Source: Actinomycetota bacterium (GTDB lineage: Bacteria; Actinomycetota; Thermoleophilia; Solirubrobacterales; Solirubrobacteraceae). From it: a stretch of DNA of 62,009 bases. Positions 8,202 through 17,227 of the stretch are shown here, in pieces. The translations under genes and the position numbers were made by a program. The DNA is taken from assembly GCA_005888335.1 (NCBI GenBank), contig VAWY01000030.1, positions 1 through 62,009 of the forward strand, written 5' to 3'. Each line of letters opens with the position of its first letter. Position 1 is the first letter of the stretch. Below the pieces are notes generated by a model. It had not been told where the DNA came from, ran no database searches, and was given only the letters and a program-made list of their open reading frames with translations.

Positions 8202-8220
8202 TCCGACTTCTATGGTCGGA
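8202..8220 (-). promoter_or_regulatory. Dyad at the sigma gene start of transcription
   Basis: TCCGAC and GTCGGA arms of 6 bases around a 7-base spacer, directly downstream of the -10 box for the sigma gene. It could be an operator or a 5' leader hairpin. Confidence 0.4.
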
Positions 8221-8249
8221 ATTGTACTTCATAAACGTTGCTGGCGCAA
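8221..8249 (-). promoter_or_regulatory. Promoter of the sigma factor gene
   Basis: On the minus strand, -35 TTGCGC (8249-8244), a 17-base spacer and -10 TACAAT (8226-8221). Transcription should begin near 8214, about 25 bases ahead of the GTG start. This is the best match to a vegetative sigma-A promoter in the window. Confidence 0.65.
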
Positions 8250-8259
8250 CTACTATGGA

Positions 8260-8381
8260 GGCCGGCCCCGGTGGCCGGCCCACTTCTAGTAACGCCGGAG
8301 ACGGCTTTTGGTTTCGCGGAAGTCCGCCAAACCCCTGCCACCGACGCCAGAGAGGACGCGGGCACCGGCGCCCGCGTCTTC
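8260..8381 (+). other. Run of four hairpins in the 8190-8515 intergenic region (candidate small RNA or leader)
   Basis: The 326 bases between the sigma gene and the thioesterase gene hold no credible gene. On the plus strand the region forms: an 8-bp hairpin with arms GGCCGGCC (8260-8280); GCCG-GAGA-CGGC, a GNRA loop followed by TTTT (8294-8309); GGTTT/AAACC enclosing GCGG-AAGT-CCGC (8310-8333); and a 12-bp stem with 6-base loop (8352-8381). A weak promoter, TTCATA (8228) with 17-base spacing to TACTAT (8251), points into it. It could be a small RNA or the leader of the thioesterase gene. No known RNA family is recognised. Confidence 0.4.
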
Positions 8382-8417
8382 ATATGGTTGCAAACCGCGC
8401 AAGAGAACGCGCCCAGG

Positions 8418-8433
8418 TGTGATCGGCGTCACA
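8418..8433. promoter_or_regulatory. CRP/GlxR-type binding site
   Basis: TGTGA-TCGGCG-TCACA matches the CRP-family consensus TGTGA-N6-TCACA in both half-sites. It lies 82 bases before the thioesterase start and about 200 bases upstream of the sigma promoter. A cAMP-responsive CRP homologue is common in actinobacteria, but none is encoded in this window. Confidence 0.6.
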
Positions 8434-8515
8434 TGGACGTCCGCATGCGCCCAGCCGGAGTACCCGGGAAGGGCCCCTCCATGAACCTCCTTGTTCGGAT
8501 TAGCCTGGCCGGCCC

Positions 8516-9307
8516 ATGAGCGCGCTGTACGAATCCGCCGGCGACGGGGGCTGGCGCCCGGACGAGGCGACGCGCGGGCCGTGGAACCCCACGCACCAGC
8601 ACGGCGGGGCCCCGGCCGCCCTCATTGGCGGTCTCATCGAGCGCGCCGAGCCGGGATCGCAGCTGCGCGTCGTCCGTGTGACCGTCGAGCTCGTCCGCCC
8701 GGTGCCGCTCGAGGAGCTGCGCTCTGAGGTCGAGATCGTCCGCCCCGGCCGGCGGGTGCAACTCGTCGAAGCCCGCCTGCACGCCGGCGATGACCTCGTC
8801 GCCCGCGCCCTCGGCCTGCGCCTGCGCCGCGACGAGACGAGCGCCGCGCCGCCGAGCGAGCCGGCCCGCGCGGCGCCCGCCCCGCCCGACGCGTCGCTGC
8901 CCGTGCGCGCTCAGCACCTGCGGTCCGACCTCGCCTGGTTCGGGCAGGACGGCGTCGACCTGCGCTACGCGCGCGGCGACTGGGGCGTGGGCTCGGCCTT
9001 CGCCTGGGTCGCGCTGCGCAGACCGGTGATCGCGGGGGAGGAGCCCAGCCCCCTCCAGCGCGCGCTGGCCGCCGCGGACTTCGGCAACGGCATCAGCGCC
9101 GCCCTCGACTGGAGCGGGTGGGCCTTCATCAACCCCGACCTGACGCTCTACCTCGAGCGCGAACCGATCGGGAGCTGGGTGGGCCTCGACGCGACGACGC
9201 GCGCCGGACCCGACGGGATCGCGGTGGCCGAGTCGGTCCTCCACGACGAGCGCGGGCGGGTCGGGCGCGCGGTCCAGGCGCTCCTGCTGGAGCCCCGTCC
9301 GGATTAG
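8516..9307 (+). CDS. Acyl-CoA thioesterase-like protein (double hotdog)
   Basis: 263 residues. The opening NPTHQHGGAPAALIGGLIER with VRVTVELVRPVPLEEL is typical of thioesterase-like (4HBT_3 / TesB-related) proteins with two fused hotdog domains; the second half has AAADFGNGISAALDW and GLDATTRAGPDGIAVAESVL. It probably hydrolyses an acyl-CoA thioester, of unknown chain, in the cytosol. The ATG at 8516 follows a TAGCCT hexamer at 8501-8506 by 9 bases, suggesting an almost leaderless message. The CRP-type site upstream would link it to carbon status. Confidence 0.85.
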   Translation: MSALYESAGDGGWRPDEATRGPWNPTHQHGGAPAALIGGLIERAEPGSQLRVVRVTVELVRPVPLEELRSEVEIVRPGRRVQLVEARLHAGDDLVARALGLRLRRDETSAAPPSEPARAAPAPPDASLPVRAQHLRSDLAWFGQDGVDLRYARGDWGVGSAFAWVALRRPVIAGEEPSPLQRALAAADFGNGISAALDWSGWAFINPDLTLYLEREPIGSWVGLDATTRAGPDGIAVAESVLHDERGRVGRAVQALLLEPRPD

Positions 9308-9316
9308 GGTGGACAT

Positions 9317-11887
9317 GTGCCCCGGTCCCTCCTGGCGCTGCTCGGCGCGATCGTTGCGCTCGGGGCGCCTGCGTCCTGCCTCGCCCAGCTGCAGCCCTCC
9401 GTCCTGGGCGCCGATCCGGCCATCGGGCACGGGGTCCTGCGCTTCCCGCAGGCGCTGGCCTTCTCGCCCGGCGGCGCGTTCGTCTGGGTTGCCGACCAGC
9501 GCTCCTCGGTCGTGCAGGAGTTCAGCCGCGACGGCACCTGGGTCAAGGACGTCGGCTGGCGCGCCGACGACCGCGAGACCGGCCGGATCGGAACGGTCGG
9601 CGGCCTGGCCGTGGACCGCGCGGGCCATCTCTACGTCCTCGACTCCGAGAACGACCGCGTGCAGGTCTTCCGCACCGACGACGGCACCTGGCTGGGCGCC
9701 TGGGGCTCCAACGGGACCACGCCCGGCCACTTCCGGCTCGGCGACAACACCGGCGCCGGCGGCCTGGGGATCCTCCAGCCGACCGCGACGGACCCCGTGC
9801 TCGCGTACGTCGCCGACCAGTTCAACCACCGCATCCAGCGCTTCACGCTCACGGGCTTCCTGCCGCCCGGCGCGCGGGACCCGCAGAACCCGAACGTCGT
9901 CCCGGCGCCCACCCCTGACCGCGTCTGGGGCCATCACGCCGACTGCAGCCAGTCCGGGTGCGGCGACGCCTCGTTCAACACCGCGCTGAACTACCCGCAG
10001 GGCGTCGCCGTCGACCCGGTGGCCGACAACCAGGGCCGCCACCGCGTCTTCGTCGCCGACGACGACAACCACCGCGTCGTCGTCTACGACCCCAACGGCG
10101 GCTTCCTGGCCCAGATCGGCGGCTTCGGCCAGGGCGACGGGCAGTTCCGCTTCCCGTACGACGTCGGGATCGACGCCCGCAGCCCCCGGCGCCTCTACGT
10201 CGCCGACAACAACAACCATCGCGTCCAGGCCTTCGACGCGGCGACGCTCGCCTTCGACGCCACCTGGGGCGGCTTCGGGCCGGGCCCGGGCCAGCTCGAG
10301 TTCCCGCGCGCGGTGGCCGCCGTCGCCGACGACCCCCAGGGCGGCGTCTACGTGACCGACACGGGGGGCGACCGGATCGAGGGCTTCAACCCCGACGGCG
10401 GCCTGATGGCCGCCTGGGGGATCGCCGGGCGCGGCCCGGGCTACGTGACCCGGCCGGCCGGCGTCGCGGTCGACGACGACGGCCGCGTCTACGTGGCCGA
10501 CACCGACGACAGCCGGATCGAGCTTCTCAACCCGGACGGCAGCTACGTCGGGCAGTGGGGCTACGTCTCGAGCGCCTCGGGCTACTCCGCGCCAAACGAC
10601 GGCGCCGGGCAGTTCTCCGAGCCGGCGGCGGTGGCCTACGACACGGTGACCGGCAACGTCTGGGTCGCCGACACGGGCAACAACCGCGTCCAGGAGCTCG
10701 GGCGCGACGGCTCGTCGGTGGCCGTCTACGGCGGCCCGTCGCCCGGCGCCGACCCCGGCCAGTTCTCGGGGCCGCGCGGCATCGCGGTCGGCCCCGACGG
10801 CGCCGTCTACGTCGCCGACACCGGTAACGACCGCGTGCAGCGCCGCGACCCGGACGCGGGCACCTGGTCGGTCGTCGACCCCGGCACGCCGCTGCACGCG
10901 CCCGTCGGCCTGGCCGTGCACCGCGACGGGACGCTGCTCGTCGGCGACCAGGGGCGCGTGCTGCGCGTCTCCGACGGCGCTGCGCAGGCACTCCCCGCGC
11001 CGCCGGACGCGCCGCTCGAGACGCCGGACGGCCTCGCGCTCGACGGCGATCGCCTCTACGTCAGCGACGCCGCCGGTGACCGCCTGCTGCGCTTCGACCT
11101 CGCCGGCGGCGCCTGGGAGGTCCTCGGCGCCGAGGGCAACGGGCTCGGCTCGTTCGTGCAGCCCGAGGGCGTGGCGGTCGCGCCGACCGCCGACCGCGTC
11201 TACGTCGCCGACGCCGGCAACGACCGCGTCCAGCGGCTCGTCGACCCGGCCGGGCCGCCGCCGCGCACGCTGCACGTCACGGTCTACGGCCCGGGGACCG
11301 TGCGCAGCGATCCGCCCGGCGTGGGGTGCCGCACGCCCTGCGATGCGACGTTCCCCGCCGGAACGGCGGTCACGCTGACCGCGACGCCCGACGCGGGCGC
11401 GGTGTTCGACGGCTGGGGCGTGGGGTGCACCGGCCAGGGCGCCTGCGTCGTGCGCATGCGCGGCGACGCCGGGGTGAGCGCGGTGTTCCTGCCCGCGCCG
11501 GCGGCGCCGCCCGCGGCGGTGGCGCCGGCGCCGTCGCGCGGCGACCACCGCGCGCCCGTCATCAGCGCGGTCCGCGTGTTGCCGCGTGCCTTCCGGGCGA
11601 CCCGCTCGCCGTCGGGGCGCCGCCCGCGCGGCGGCCGCCTGCGCTTCCGCCTCTCCGAGCGCGCGACGGTGCGCATGACGATCGTGCGGATCGTGCGCGG
11701 GCGCGAGCGCCGCGTCGGCACGCTGCGCGCCGTGCCGGCCGGCCCCGGTGCCGTGACGCTGCGGCTCACCGGCCGCGTCCGCGGCCGCGCGCTGAGGCCC
11801 GGCCGCTATCGCGTGGTCGTTGCGGCGACCGATCCCGCCGGCAACCGCGCTCGCACACGCCGGGCCGGCTTCTCCATACGCGCCTAA
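9317..11887 (+). CDS. Secreted NHL-repeat beta-propeller protein
   Basis: 856 residues. The signal peptide is about residues 1-24 (hydrophobic LLALLGAIVALGAPASCLA). From about 40 to 640 there are repeats of the NHL type (VADTGNNRVQEL, VADDDNHRVVVYD, VADTGNDRVQRRD, VSDAAGDRLLRFD), enough for one or two beta-propellers. At about 650-720 there is a divergent InlB B-repeat/Ig-like domain (LHVTVYGPGTVRSDPPGVGC, VFDGWGVGC) with paired Cys. The C-terminus is an Arg-rich beta-sandwich. It is likely a cell-surface or extracellular binding protein; the ligand is unknown. The GTG at 9317 comes 6 bases after a TAGGGT hexamer that overlaps the previous stop codon. Confidence 0.88.
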   Translation: MPRSLLALLGAIVALGAPASCLAQLQPSVLGADPAIGHGVLRFPQALAFSPGGAFVWVADQRSSVVQEFSRDGTWVKDVGWRADDRETGRIGTVGGLAVDRAGHLYVLDSENDRVQVFRTDDGTWLGAWGSNGTTPGHFRLGDNTGAGGLGILQPTATDPVLAYVADQFNHRIQRFTLTGFLPPGARDPQNPNVVPAPTPDRVWGHHADCSQSGCGDASFNTALNYPQGVAVDPVADNQGRHRVFVADDDNHRVVVYDPNGGFLAQIGGFGQGDGQFRFPYDVGIDARSPRRLYVADNNNHRVQAFDAATLAFDATWGGFGPGPGQLEFPRAVAAVADDPQGGVYVTDTGGDRIEGFNPDGGLMAAWGIAGRGPGYVTRPAGVAVDDDGRVYVADTDDSRIELLNPDGSYVGQWGYVSSASGYSAPNDGAGQFSEPAAVAYDTVTGNVWVADTGNNRVQELGRDGSSVAVYGGPSPGADPGQFSGPRGIAVGPDGAVYVADTGNDRVQRRDPDAGTWSVVDPGTPLHAPVGLAVHRDGTLLVGDQGRVLRVSDGAAQALPAPPDAPLETPDGLALDGDRLYVSDAAGDRLLRFDLAGGAWEVLGAEGNGLGSFVQPEGVAVAPTADRVYVADAGNDRVQRLVDPAGPPPRTLHVTVYGPGTVRSDPPGVGCRTPCDATFPAGTAVTLTATPDAGAVFDGWGVGCTGQGACVVRMRGDAGVSAVFLPAPAAPPAAVAPAPSRGDHRAPVISAVRVLPRAFRATRSPSGRRPRGGRLRFRLSERATVRMTIVRIVRGRERRVGTLRAVPAGPGAVTLRLTGRVRGRALRPGRYRVVVAATDPAGNRARTRRAGFSIRA

Positions 11888-11998
11888 AAGCGAGAAATCG
11901 CCTGCTGCTCGCGCAAATTGCTCTAAAGACTGCCGCCGTTCCGTCCGATGCTTCACGTATCAAGGCACACGAAGTGCCGTCGGATCTGGAGGGCAGCC

Positions 11999-12193
11999 AT
12001 GGCCGCCTCTCGCGCACCATCGATGATCGAGCAGCAGCGTGCGGAGCAGTTCCTCGCGCTCGGCTTCAGCACTACGCAGGCGTTCCTGTTGGCGGCGACG
12101 CGCCATGACGGCCAGTACGTCGAGGCCGGCGACGTCCAGCGCATGCTGAACGCGGGCTGCTCGCACGACATGGCGTTGCGGATCCTGCTGTAG
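11999..12193 (+). CDS. Small hypothetical protein, 64 residues
   Basis: ATG at 11999 with a strong ribosome site, GGAGGG at 11988-11993, five bases upstream. The protein begins MAASRAPSMIEQQRAEQFLA and ends CSHDMALRILL. It is mixed in composition and probably helical, unlike the Arg/Pro-biased nonsense typical of false frames here. An upstream start at 11948 exists but lacks a ribosome site. No family is recognised. It is convergent with the HtrA-like gene, with a hairpin between them. Confidence 0.6.
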   Translation: MAASRAPSMIEQQRAEQFLALGFSTTQAFLLAATRHDGQYVEAGDVQRMLNAGCSHDMALRILL

Positions 12194-12209
12194 GGGCTGG
12201 GGCCTGGCG

Positions 12210-12225
12210 CGCCGCTCGGGCGGCG
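12210..12225. terminator. Hairpin between convergent genes
   Basis: CGCCGC-TCGG-GCGGCG, a 6-bp stem with a 4-base loop in the 46-base gap between the small gene and the protease gene. There is no T tract, so it is a weak bidirectional terminator candidate. Confidence 0.4.
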
Positions 12226-12239
12226 GAGCGCAAGAACCC

Positions 12240-13184
12240 CTAGTCGCTCAACTCCGTCGGCACCACGACCACCCCGCGTGCCTCCCCGCCGCGGACGACC
12301 TCGAGGCGCAGCTCGCGGCCGATCGCCTCCTCGGTCATCCGCCGCTGGAGCTCGCCGACGTCGCCCAGCGCGGCGCCGTCGAGGCCGACGATGAGATCCT
12401 CGGGGCGCAGGCCGGCGCGCTCGGCGGGCGAGCCCGGCACGACCTCGACGATCTCGATCGCCCGGTCGCGCCCCAGCCGCGCCGCGACCCGCGGCGGGAC
12501 CGGGCGCGAGCCGCCGGCGATGCCGAGGTAGGCGCGGCGCACGCGCCCGTGGCGCATGAGCGCGGCGAGGATCCGCCGCGTCGCGGCATTGACGGGGACC
12601 GCGAGCCCGAGCCCGATGCCGGCCACCGCGGTGTTGACGCCCACCACGCAGCCGACGCCATCGACGAGCGCGCCGCCCGAGTTGCCCGGGTTCAGCGCGG
12701 CGTCGGTCTGGATGACGTTCTCGACCACACCGGCCCGGCGCCCGCCGCGCGTCGGCAGCGAGCGGCCCAGCGCGCTGACGACGCCCGCGGTGACCGAGCC
12801 CGCGTAGCCGTGCGGGTTGCCGATGGCGACGACGAGCTGACCGACCTGCAAGGCATCGGCGTCGCCGAGCTGCGCCGGGCGAAGGTCGCGGTCCTCGGTG
12901 CGCAGCACGGCGAGATCGGAGAGCGGGTCGGCGCCGACGACCGAGAAGCGCGACTCGCGCCCGTCGGTGAACGACGCCCGGCCGGTCGCGCCCCCCTCGA
13001 CGACGTGGGCCGACGTGACCAGGTAGCCGTCGGGCGCGATCACGAACGCGCTGCCGCCGCCGAGCGCCCGGCGCTGGCGGACGCGCAGGTTCGCCACGGA
13101 CGGTGCGAGCGTCCGCGCAACCTCGGTGACGACGCGCGAGTAGGCGTCCAGCGCAGGTCCGTCAGGCAGCGGTTCGGCGGCCAT
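12240..13184 (-). CDS. HtrA/DegP-like serine protease with PDZ domain, no signal peptide
   Basis: 314 residues. Trypsin-like domain with the full triad: His60 (TSAHVV), Asp90 (SDLAVL) and Ser169 (NPGNSGG). A PDZ domain follows at about 215-305 (RAIEIVEVVPGSPAERAGLR, then PEDLIVGLDG). Unlike most HtrA proteins there is neither a signal peptide nor an N-terminal membrane anchor from the ATG at 13184, so it would act in the cytoplasm unless the start is further upstream. Likely role: protein quality control or regulated cleavage. It is divergent from the molybdenum hydroxylase operon. Confidence 0.9.
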   Translation of the reverse strand: MAAEPLPDGPALDAYSRVVTEVARTLAPSVANLRVRQRRALGGGSAFVIAPDGYLVTSAHVVEGGATGRASFTDGRESRFSVVGADPLSDLAVLRTEDRDLRPAQLGDADALQVGQLVVAIGNPHGYAGSVTAGVVSALGRSLPTRGGRRAGVVENVIQTDAALNPGNSGGALVDGVGCVVGVNTAVAGIGLGLAVPVNAATRRILAALMRHGRVRRAYLGIAGGSRPVPPRVAARLGRDRAIEIVEVVPGSPAERAGLRPEDLIVGLDGAALGDVGELQRRMTEEAIGRELRLEVVRGGEARGVVVVPTELSD

Positions 13185-13212
13185 GGCGGGACGCTAGCAA
13201 ATCGCAAGTCAC

Positions 13213-13224
13213 CCGTTCGAACGG
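13213..13224. promoter_or_regulatory. Palindrome in the protease / hydroxylase divergent promoter region
   Basis: CCGTTCGAACGG is a perfect 12-base palindrome, 29 bases upstream of the protease ATG and 78 bases before the 2Fe-2S subunit start. It is a candidate operator for one or both genes; no regulator is adjacent. Confidence 0.4.
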
Positions 13225-13301
13225 CCGGGGTTGCCGGGTGCGAGAGGCAGGAGTAGCGTCGCGGCCCGTCCCACAACATCCCGACCCTCAGGGAGGCAGG
13301 C

Positions 13302-13843
<542 letters not shown>

Positions 13844-13847
<4 letters not shown>

Positions 13848-16216
13848 GCGTCACCGACAAGGCGCCGACGGTCGGCGGCAACGGCCACGTCGGCCGCTCG
13901 CTCAAGCGCAAGGAGGACCCGCGGCTGATCACCGGCCGTGCGACGTACGTCGACGACGTCGTGCTCCCGGGCATGCTCCACGCCGCCTTCGTGCGCTCGC
14001 CCGAGGCGCACGCCAGGATCACCTCGATCGACACGTCGGCCGCGGTCGAGCATCCGAGCGTGCGCGCGGTCTTCACCGGCGAAGACATCCAGCTCGCCGC
14101 GCCGCTGCCCATGGCCTGGGTGCCGCCGGGCGTCGAGGTCCGCACGCCGGAGCACTGGCCGCTGGCCCGCGGCGCGGTCAAGCACGTCGGCGACCCAGTC
14201 GCGGTCGTCATCTCTGACGACAGGTACGCGGCCGTCGACGCTGCCGAGCAGGTCGTCGTCGACTACGACCCGCTGCCCGTCGTCACCGACCCCGAGAAGG
14301 CGCTCCAGGAGGGCTCGCCGCTCGTCTGGGAGCAGTTCGGCACCAACGAGAGCCACCGGTGGTCGCTCGGCGGCGGCGACGTCGAGAAGGCGATCGGCGA
14401 GGCGGAGGTCGTCGTCGAGCGGCGGATCGTCAACCACCGCACGTCGGGCGCCCCGATCGAGCCGCGCGGGAACGTCGCCGACTACCGCGCCGGCCAGCTG
14501 ACCGTCTGGAGCGCGACGCAGATCCCGCACCTGGTGCGCTCGTTCCTCGCGGGCGAGCTGCAGATCTCCGAGGAGAAGGTGCGGGTCATCGCGCCCGAGG
14601 TGGGCGGCGGCTTCGGCGCCAAGCTGCAGCACTACGGCGAGGAAGCCGCGTGTGCGTGGGCGTCGCGCAAGCTCGGCCACCCGGTCAAGTACGTCGAGAC
14701 GCGCAGCGAGCACATGATGTGCACGCACCACGGGCGCGACCAGATCGATGACGTGCGGCTGGCGGGCATGCGCGACGGCACGATCACCGCGATCCACGCG
14801 AAGGTCACCGCCGACCTCGGCGCCTACCACCACCTGCTCACGCCGTTCATCCCGTCGTTCACGGCCTTCGTGCTGAGCGGCTGCTACAAGATCCCGAACG
14901 TCCAGACCGACGTCGTCGGCGTCTTCACGAACAAGATGTCGACCGACGCGATCCGCGGCGCGGGGCGGCCGGAGGCCACCCACCTGCTCGAGGTGATGGT
15001 CGACCAGTTCGCCGCCGAGATCGGGATGGACCCGCTCGAGGTCCGGCGCAAGAACTTCATCCCCAAGGAGGACTTCCCGGCCGAGGTCGCGGTGGGCGTC
15101 GTCTACGACTCGGGCGACTACCACGGCACGCTCGACAGGCTCCTGCAGAACCTCGACCTCGACGGCTTCCGGCGCGAGCAGGAGCAGGCGCGCTCGGAAG
15201 GCCGCCACCTGGGCGTGGGCTTCTCGACGTACATGGAGATCTGCGGGCTGGCGCCGTCGCGCGTCGTCGGCCCGCACGGCGTCGGCATCCAGAGCGGCTT
15301 CTGGGAGAGCGCGGTCGTCCGCGTGCACCCCAGCGGCAGCGTGACGGTCTTCACGGGCACCTCGCCGCACGGTCAGGGCCACGAGACCGGCTTCGCCCAG
15401 ATCGTCGCCGACCGCCTCGGCGTCGACCCCGGCCAGGTCGAGGTCATCCACGGCGACACCGGGACGGGCCCCTACGGCATGGGCACGTACGGCTCGCGCT
15501 CGCTCGCCGTCGGCGGCGAGAGCGTCGCGCGCTCGTGCGCGAAGGTCGCCGACAAGGCCAAGCGCCTCGTCGCCCACCTGCTCGAGGCCGCGCCCGAGGA
15601 CATCGAGCTGGCCGGCGGGCGCTTCCAGGTCCGCGGGTCGCCGGACAAGGGCATGACGCTCGCCGAGGTGGCCGGCGCGGCGTACATCCCCGAGAACGTG
15701 CCCGAGGGGATGGAGCCCGGGCTGGAGGAGACGACGTTCTACGACCCGGAGAACTTCGTCTACCCGTTCGGGGCCCACGCGTGCGTCGTCGAGGTCGACG
15801 CCGACACGGGCCGCGTCGAGGTGGTGCGTTGGGTGTGCGTCGACGACTGTGGCCCGGCGATCAACCCGATGCTCATCGACGGCCAGGTCCACGGCGGCAT
15901 CGTCCACGCGATCGGGCAGGCGCTCTACGAGCAGGTCCACTACGACGAGGACGGCCAGCTGGTCACCGGCACCTTCGTCGACTACGCGCTGCCCACGGCG
16001 GCCGAGGTCCCGAGCTTCGAGACCGACCGCACCGAGACGCCCTCGCCGGTCAACTCGCTCGGCGTCAAGGGCATCGGCGAGGCGGGCACGATCGCGGCGT
16101 CGCCGGCGGTCGTCAACGCCGTCGTCGACGCGCTGCGGCCGCTCGGCGTGACGTTCATCAACATGCCGCTGACGCCCATGAGGGTGTGGGGCGCGATCCA
16201 GGAGGCGCGGTCATGA
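13844..16216 (+). CDS. Molybdenum hydroxylase large subunit (CoxL-like, form II)
   Basis: 790 residues, normal length. It binds Mo-molybdopterin cytosine dinucleotide. [10 protein letters not shown] (251-260) and the conserved Glu in [11 protein letters not shown] near the C-terminus are present. The active-site loop reads AIRGAGR (369-375). True aerobic CO dehydrogenases (form I) have AYxCSFR, and form II CoxL proteins have AYRGAGR, so this is a form II-type enzyme with Ile for Tyr. It probably oxidises some other carbon or N-heterocyclic substrate rather than CO. The ATG at 13844 overlaps the small subunit stop; gene order is S-L-M instead of the usual M-S-L. Confidence 0.93.
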
Positions 16217-17058
16217 TCCCCGCCGAGTTCGACTACGTCGCGCCCGAGTCGCTCGATGAGGCGATCCGCTACCTGCAGGAGTCCGGCGAGGACGCCAAGG
16301 TGCTGGCCGGCGGGCACTCGCTGATCCCGCTGATGAAGCTGCGGCTCGCGGCGCCGACGCTGCTCGTCGACCTGCGCCGGATCCCGGGCCTGCACGGGGT
16401 CAGCGGCAATGGCGACGTGCGCATCGGCGCGATGACGCCGCACGCCGTGCTCGAGGACACGCGCGAGCTCGGCCTGCTGGCGCGCGCGGCCGCGACGATC
16501 GCCGACCGCCAGGTCCGCCACCGCGGCACGATCGGCGGCTCGCTGGCCCACGGCGACCCGGCGAGCGACCTGCCGGCGGTGCTGCTGGCCGCCGAGGGCT
16601 CCGTCGTCGCGCGCGGACCGTCGGGCGAGCGGACGATCGCCGCGGCCGACCTGTTCAGCGACTACCTGACCACCTCGCTGGCGCCTGAGGAGATCGTCAC
16701 CGAGGTCCGGATGCCGTCGCCGGAGGGCTGGGGCTTCGGCTACCAGAAGTTCAACCGCCGCCGCGAGGACTGGGCGATGGTCGCCGTCTGCGCGCTCGTG
16801 CGCGCGAGCGGGGGCACGGTCGAGGACGTGCGCGTCGGCCTGACGAACATGGGCTCGACGCCGCTGCGCGCGCGGGCGGTCGAGGAGGCGCTGCGCGGGC
16901 AGACGCTCAGCGCCGAGGCGATCGCGTCGGCCGCCGAGCAGGCCGCCGAGGGCACCGAGCCGCCCGGCGACCTCAACGCGACGCCCGACTACAAGCGCCA
17001 CCTCGCGCGCGTGCTGTGCGCCCGGGCGCTCAAGGAGGCCGCGGGTCTAGAGGGCTGA
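16213..17058 (+). CDS. Molybdenum hydroxylase FAD subunit (CoxM-like)
   Basis: 281 residues. FAD-binding motifs of the family are visible: AGGHSLIPLMKLRLA near residue 37 and RHRGTIGGSLAHGDPASDLP near 105, with the C-terminal CO-dehydrogenase flavoprotein domain. It takes electrons from the 2Fe-2S subunit and hands them to an acceptor. The ATG at 16213 overlaps the large subunit stop (ATGA), so the three subunits are coupled. After its stop there is a 169-base gap with a nested hairpin before the maturation genes. Confidence 0.95.
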   Translation: MIPAEFDYVAPESLDEAIRYLQESGEDAKVLAGGHSLIPLMKLRLAAPTLLVDLRRIPGLHGVSGNGDVRIGAMTPHAVLEDTRELGLLARAAATIADRQVRHRGTIGGSLAHGDPASDLPAVLLAAEGSVVARGPSGERTIAAADLFSDYLTTSLAPEEIVTEVRMPSPEGWGFGYQKFNRRREDWAMVAVCALVRASGGTVEDVRVGLTNMGSTPLRARAVEEALRGQTLSAEAIASAAEQAAEGTEPPGDLNATPDYKRHLARVLCARALKEAAGLEG

Positions 17059-17114
17059 CCGCACCACCGACGCACCCGACTGACCACGTCTCGCGGCGCC
17101 GGACGCCACCCGCC

Positions 17115-17148
17115 CGACCGGCCCGTGGCTCCGCCACTGTGCCGGTCG
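17115..17148 (+). repeat. Nested hairpin between structural and maturation genes
   Basis: Outer arms CGACCGGC (17115-17122) and GCCGGTCG (17141-17148) are perfect over 8 bp. Inside is GTGGC-TCC-GCCAC (17125-17137). The GGCTCCGCC tip also occurs in the dispersed elements at 30573 and 58652, so this may be a degenerate relative. It may set the expression ratio of the two halves of the operon. Confidence 0.5.
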
Positions 17149-17227
17149 TGCGTGCGGCGCCCAGCATCCGCGATCCGCGGCCATTCGGGCACGTCCGCGG
17201 CACGGTCAGCCCTCTAACGTAGGGGGC

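Noticed and set aside
8238..8519. 93-residue open frame in the sigma-thioesterase gap
   Set aside because: It starts with TTG, has no ribosome site, crosses all the hairpins and overlaps the thioesterase start; composition is not protein-like.
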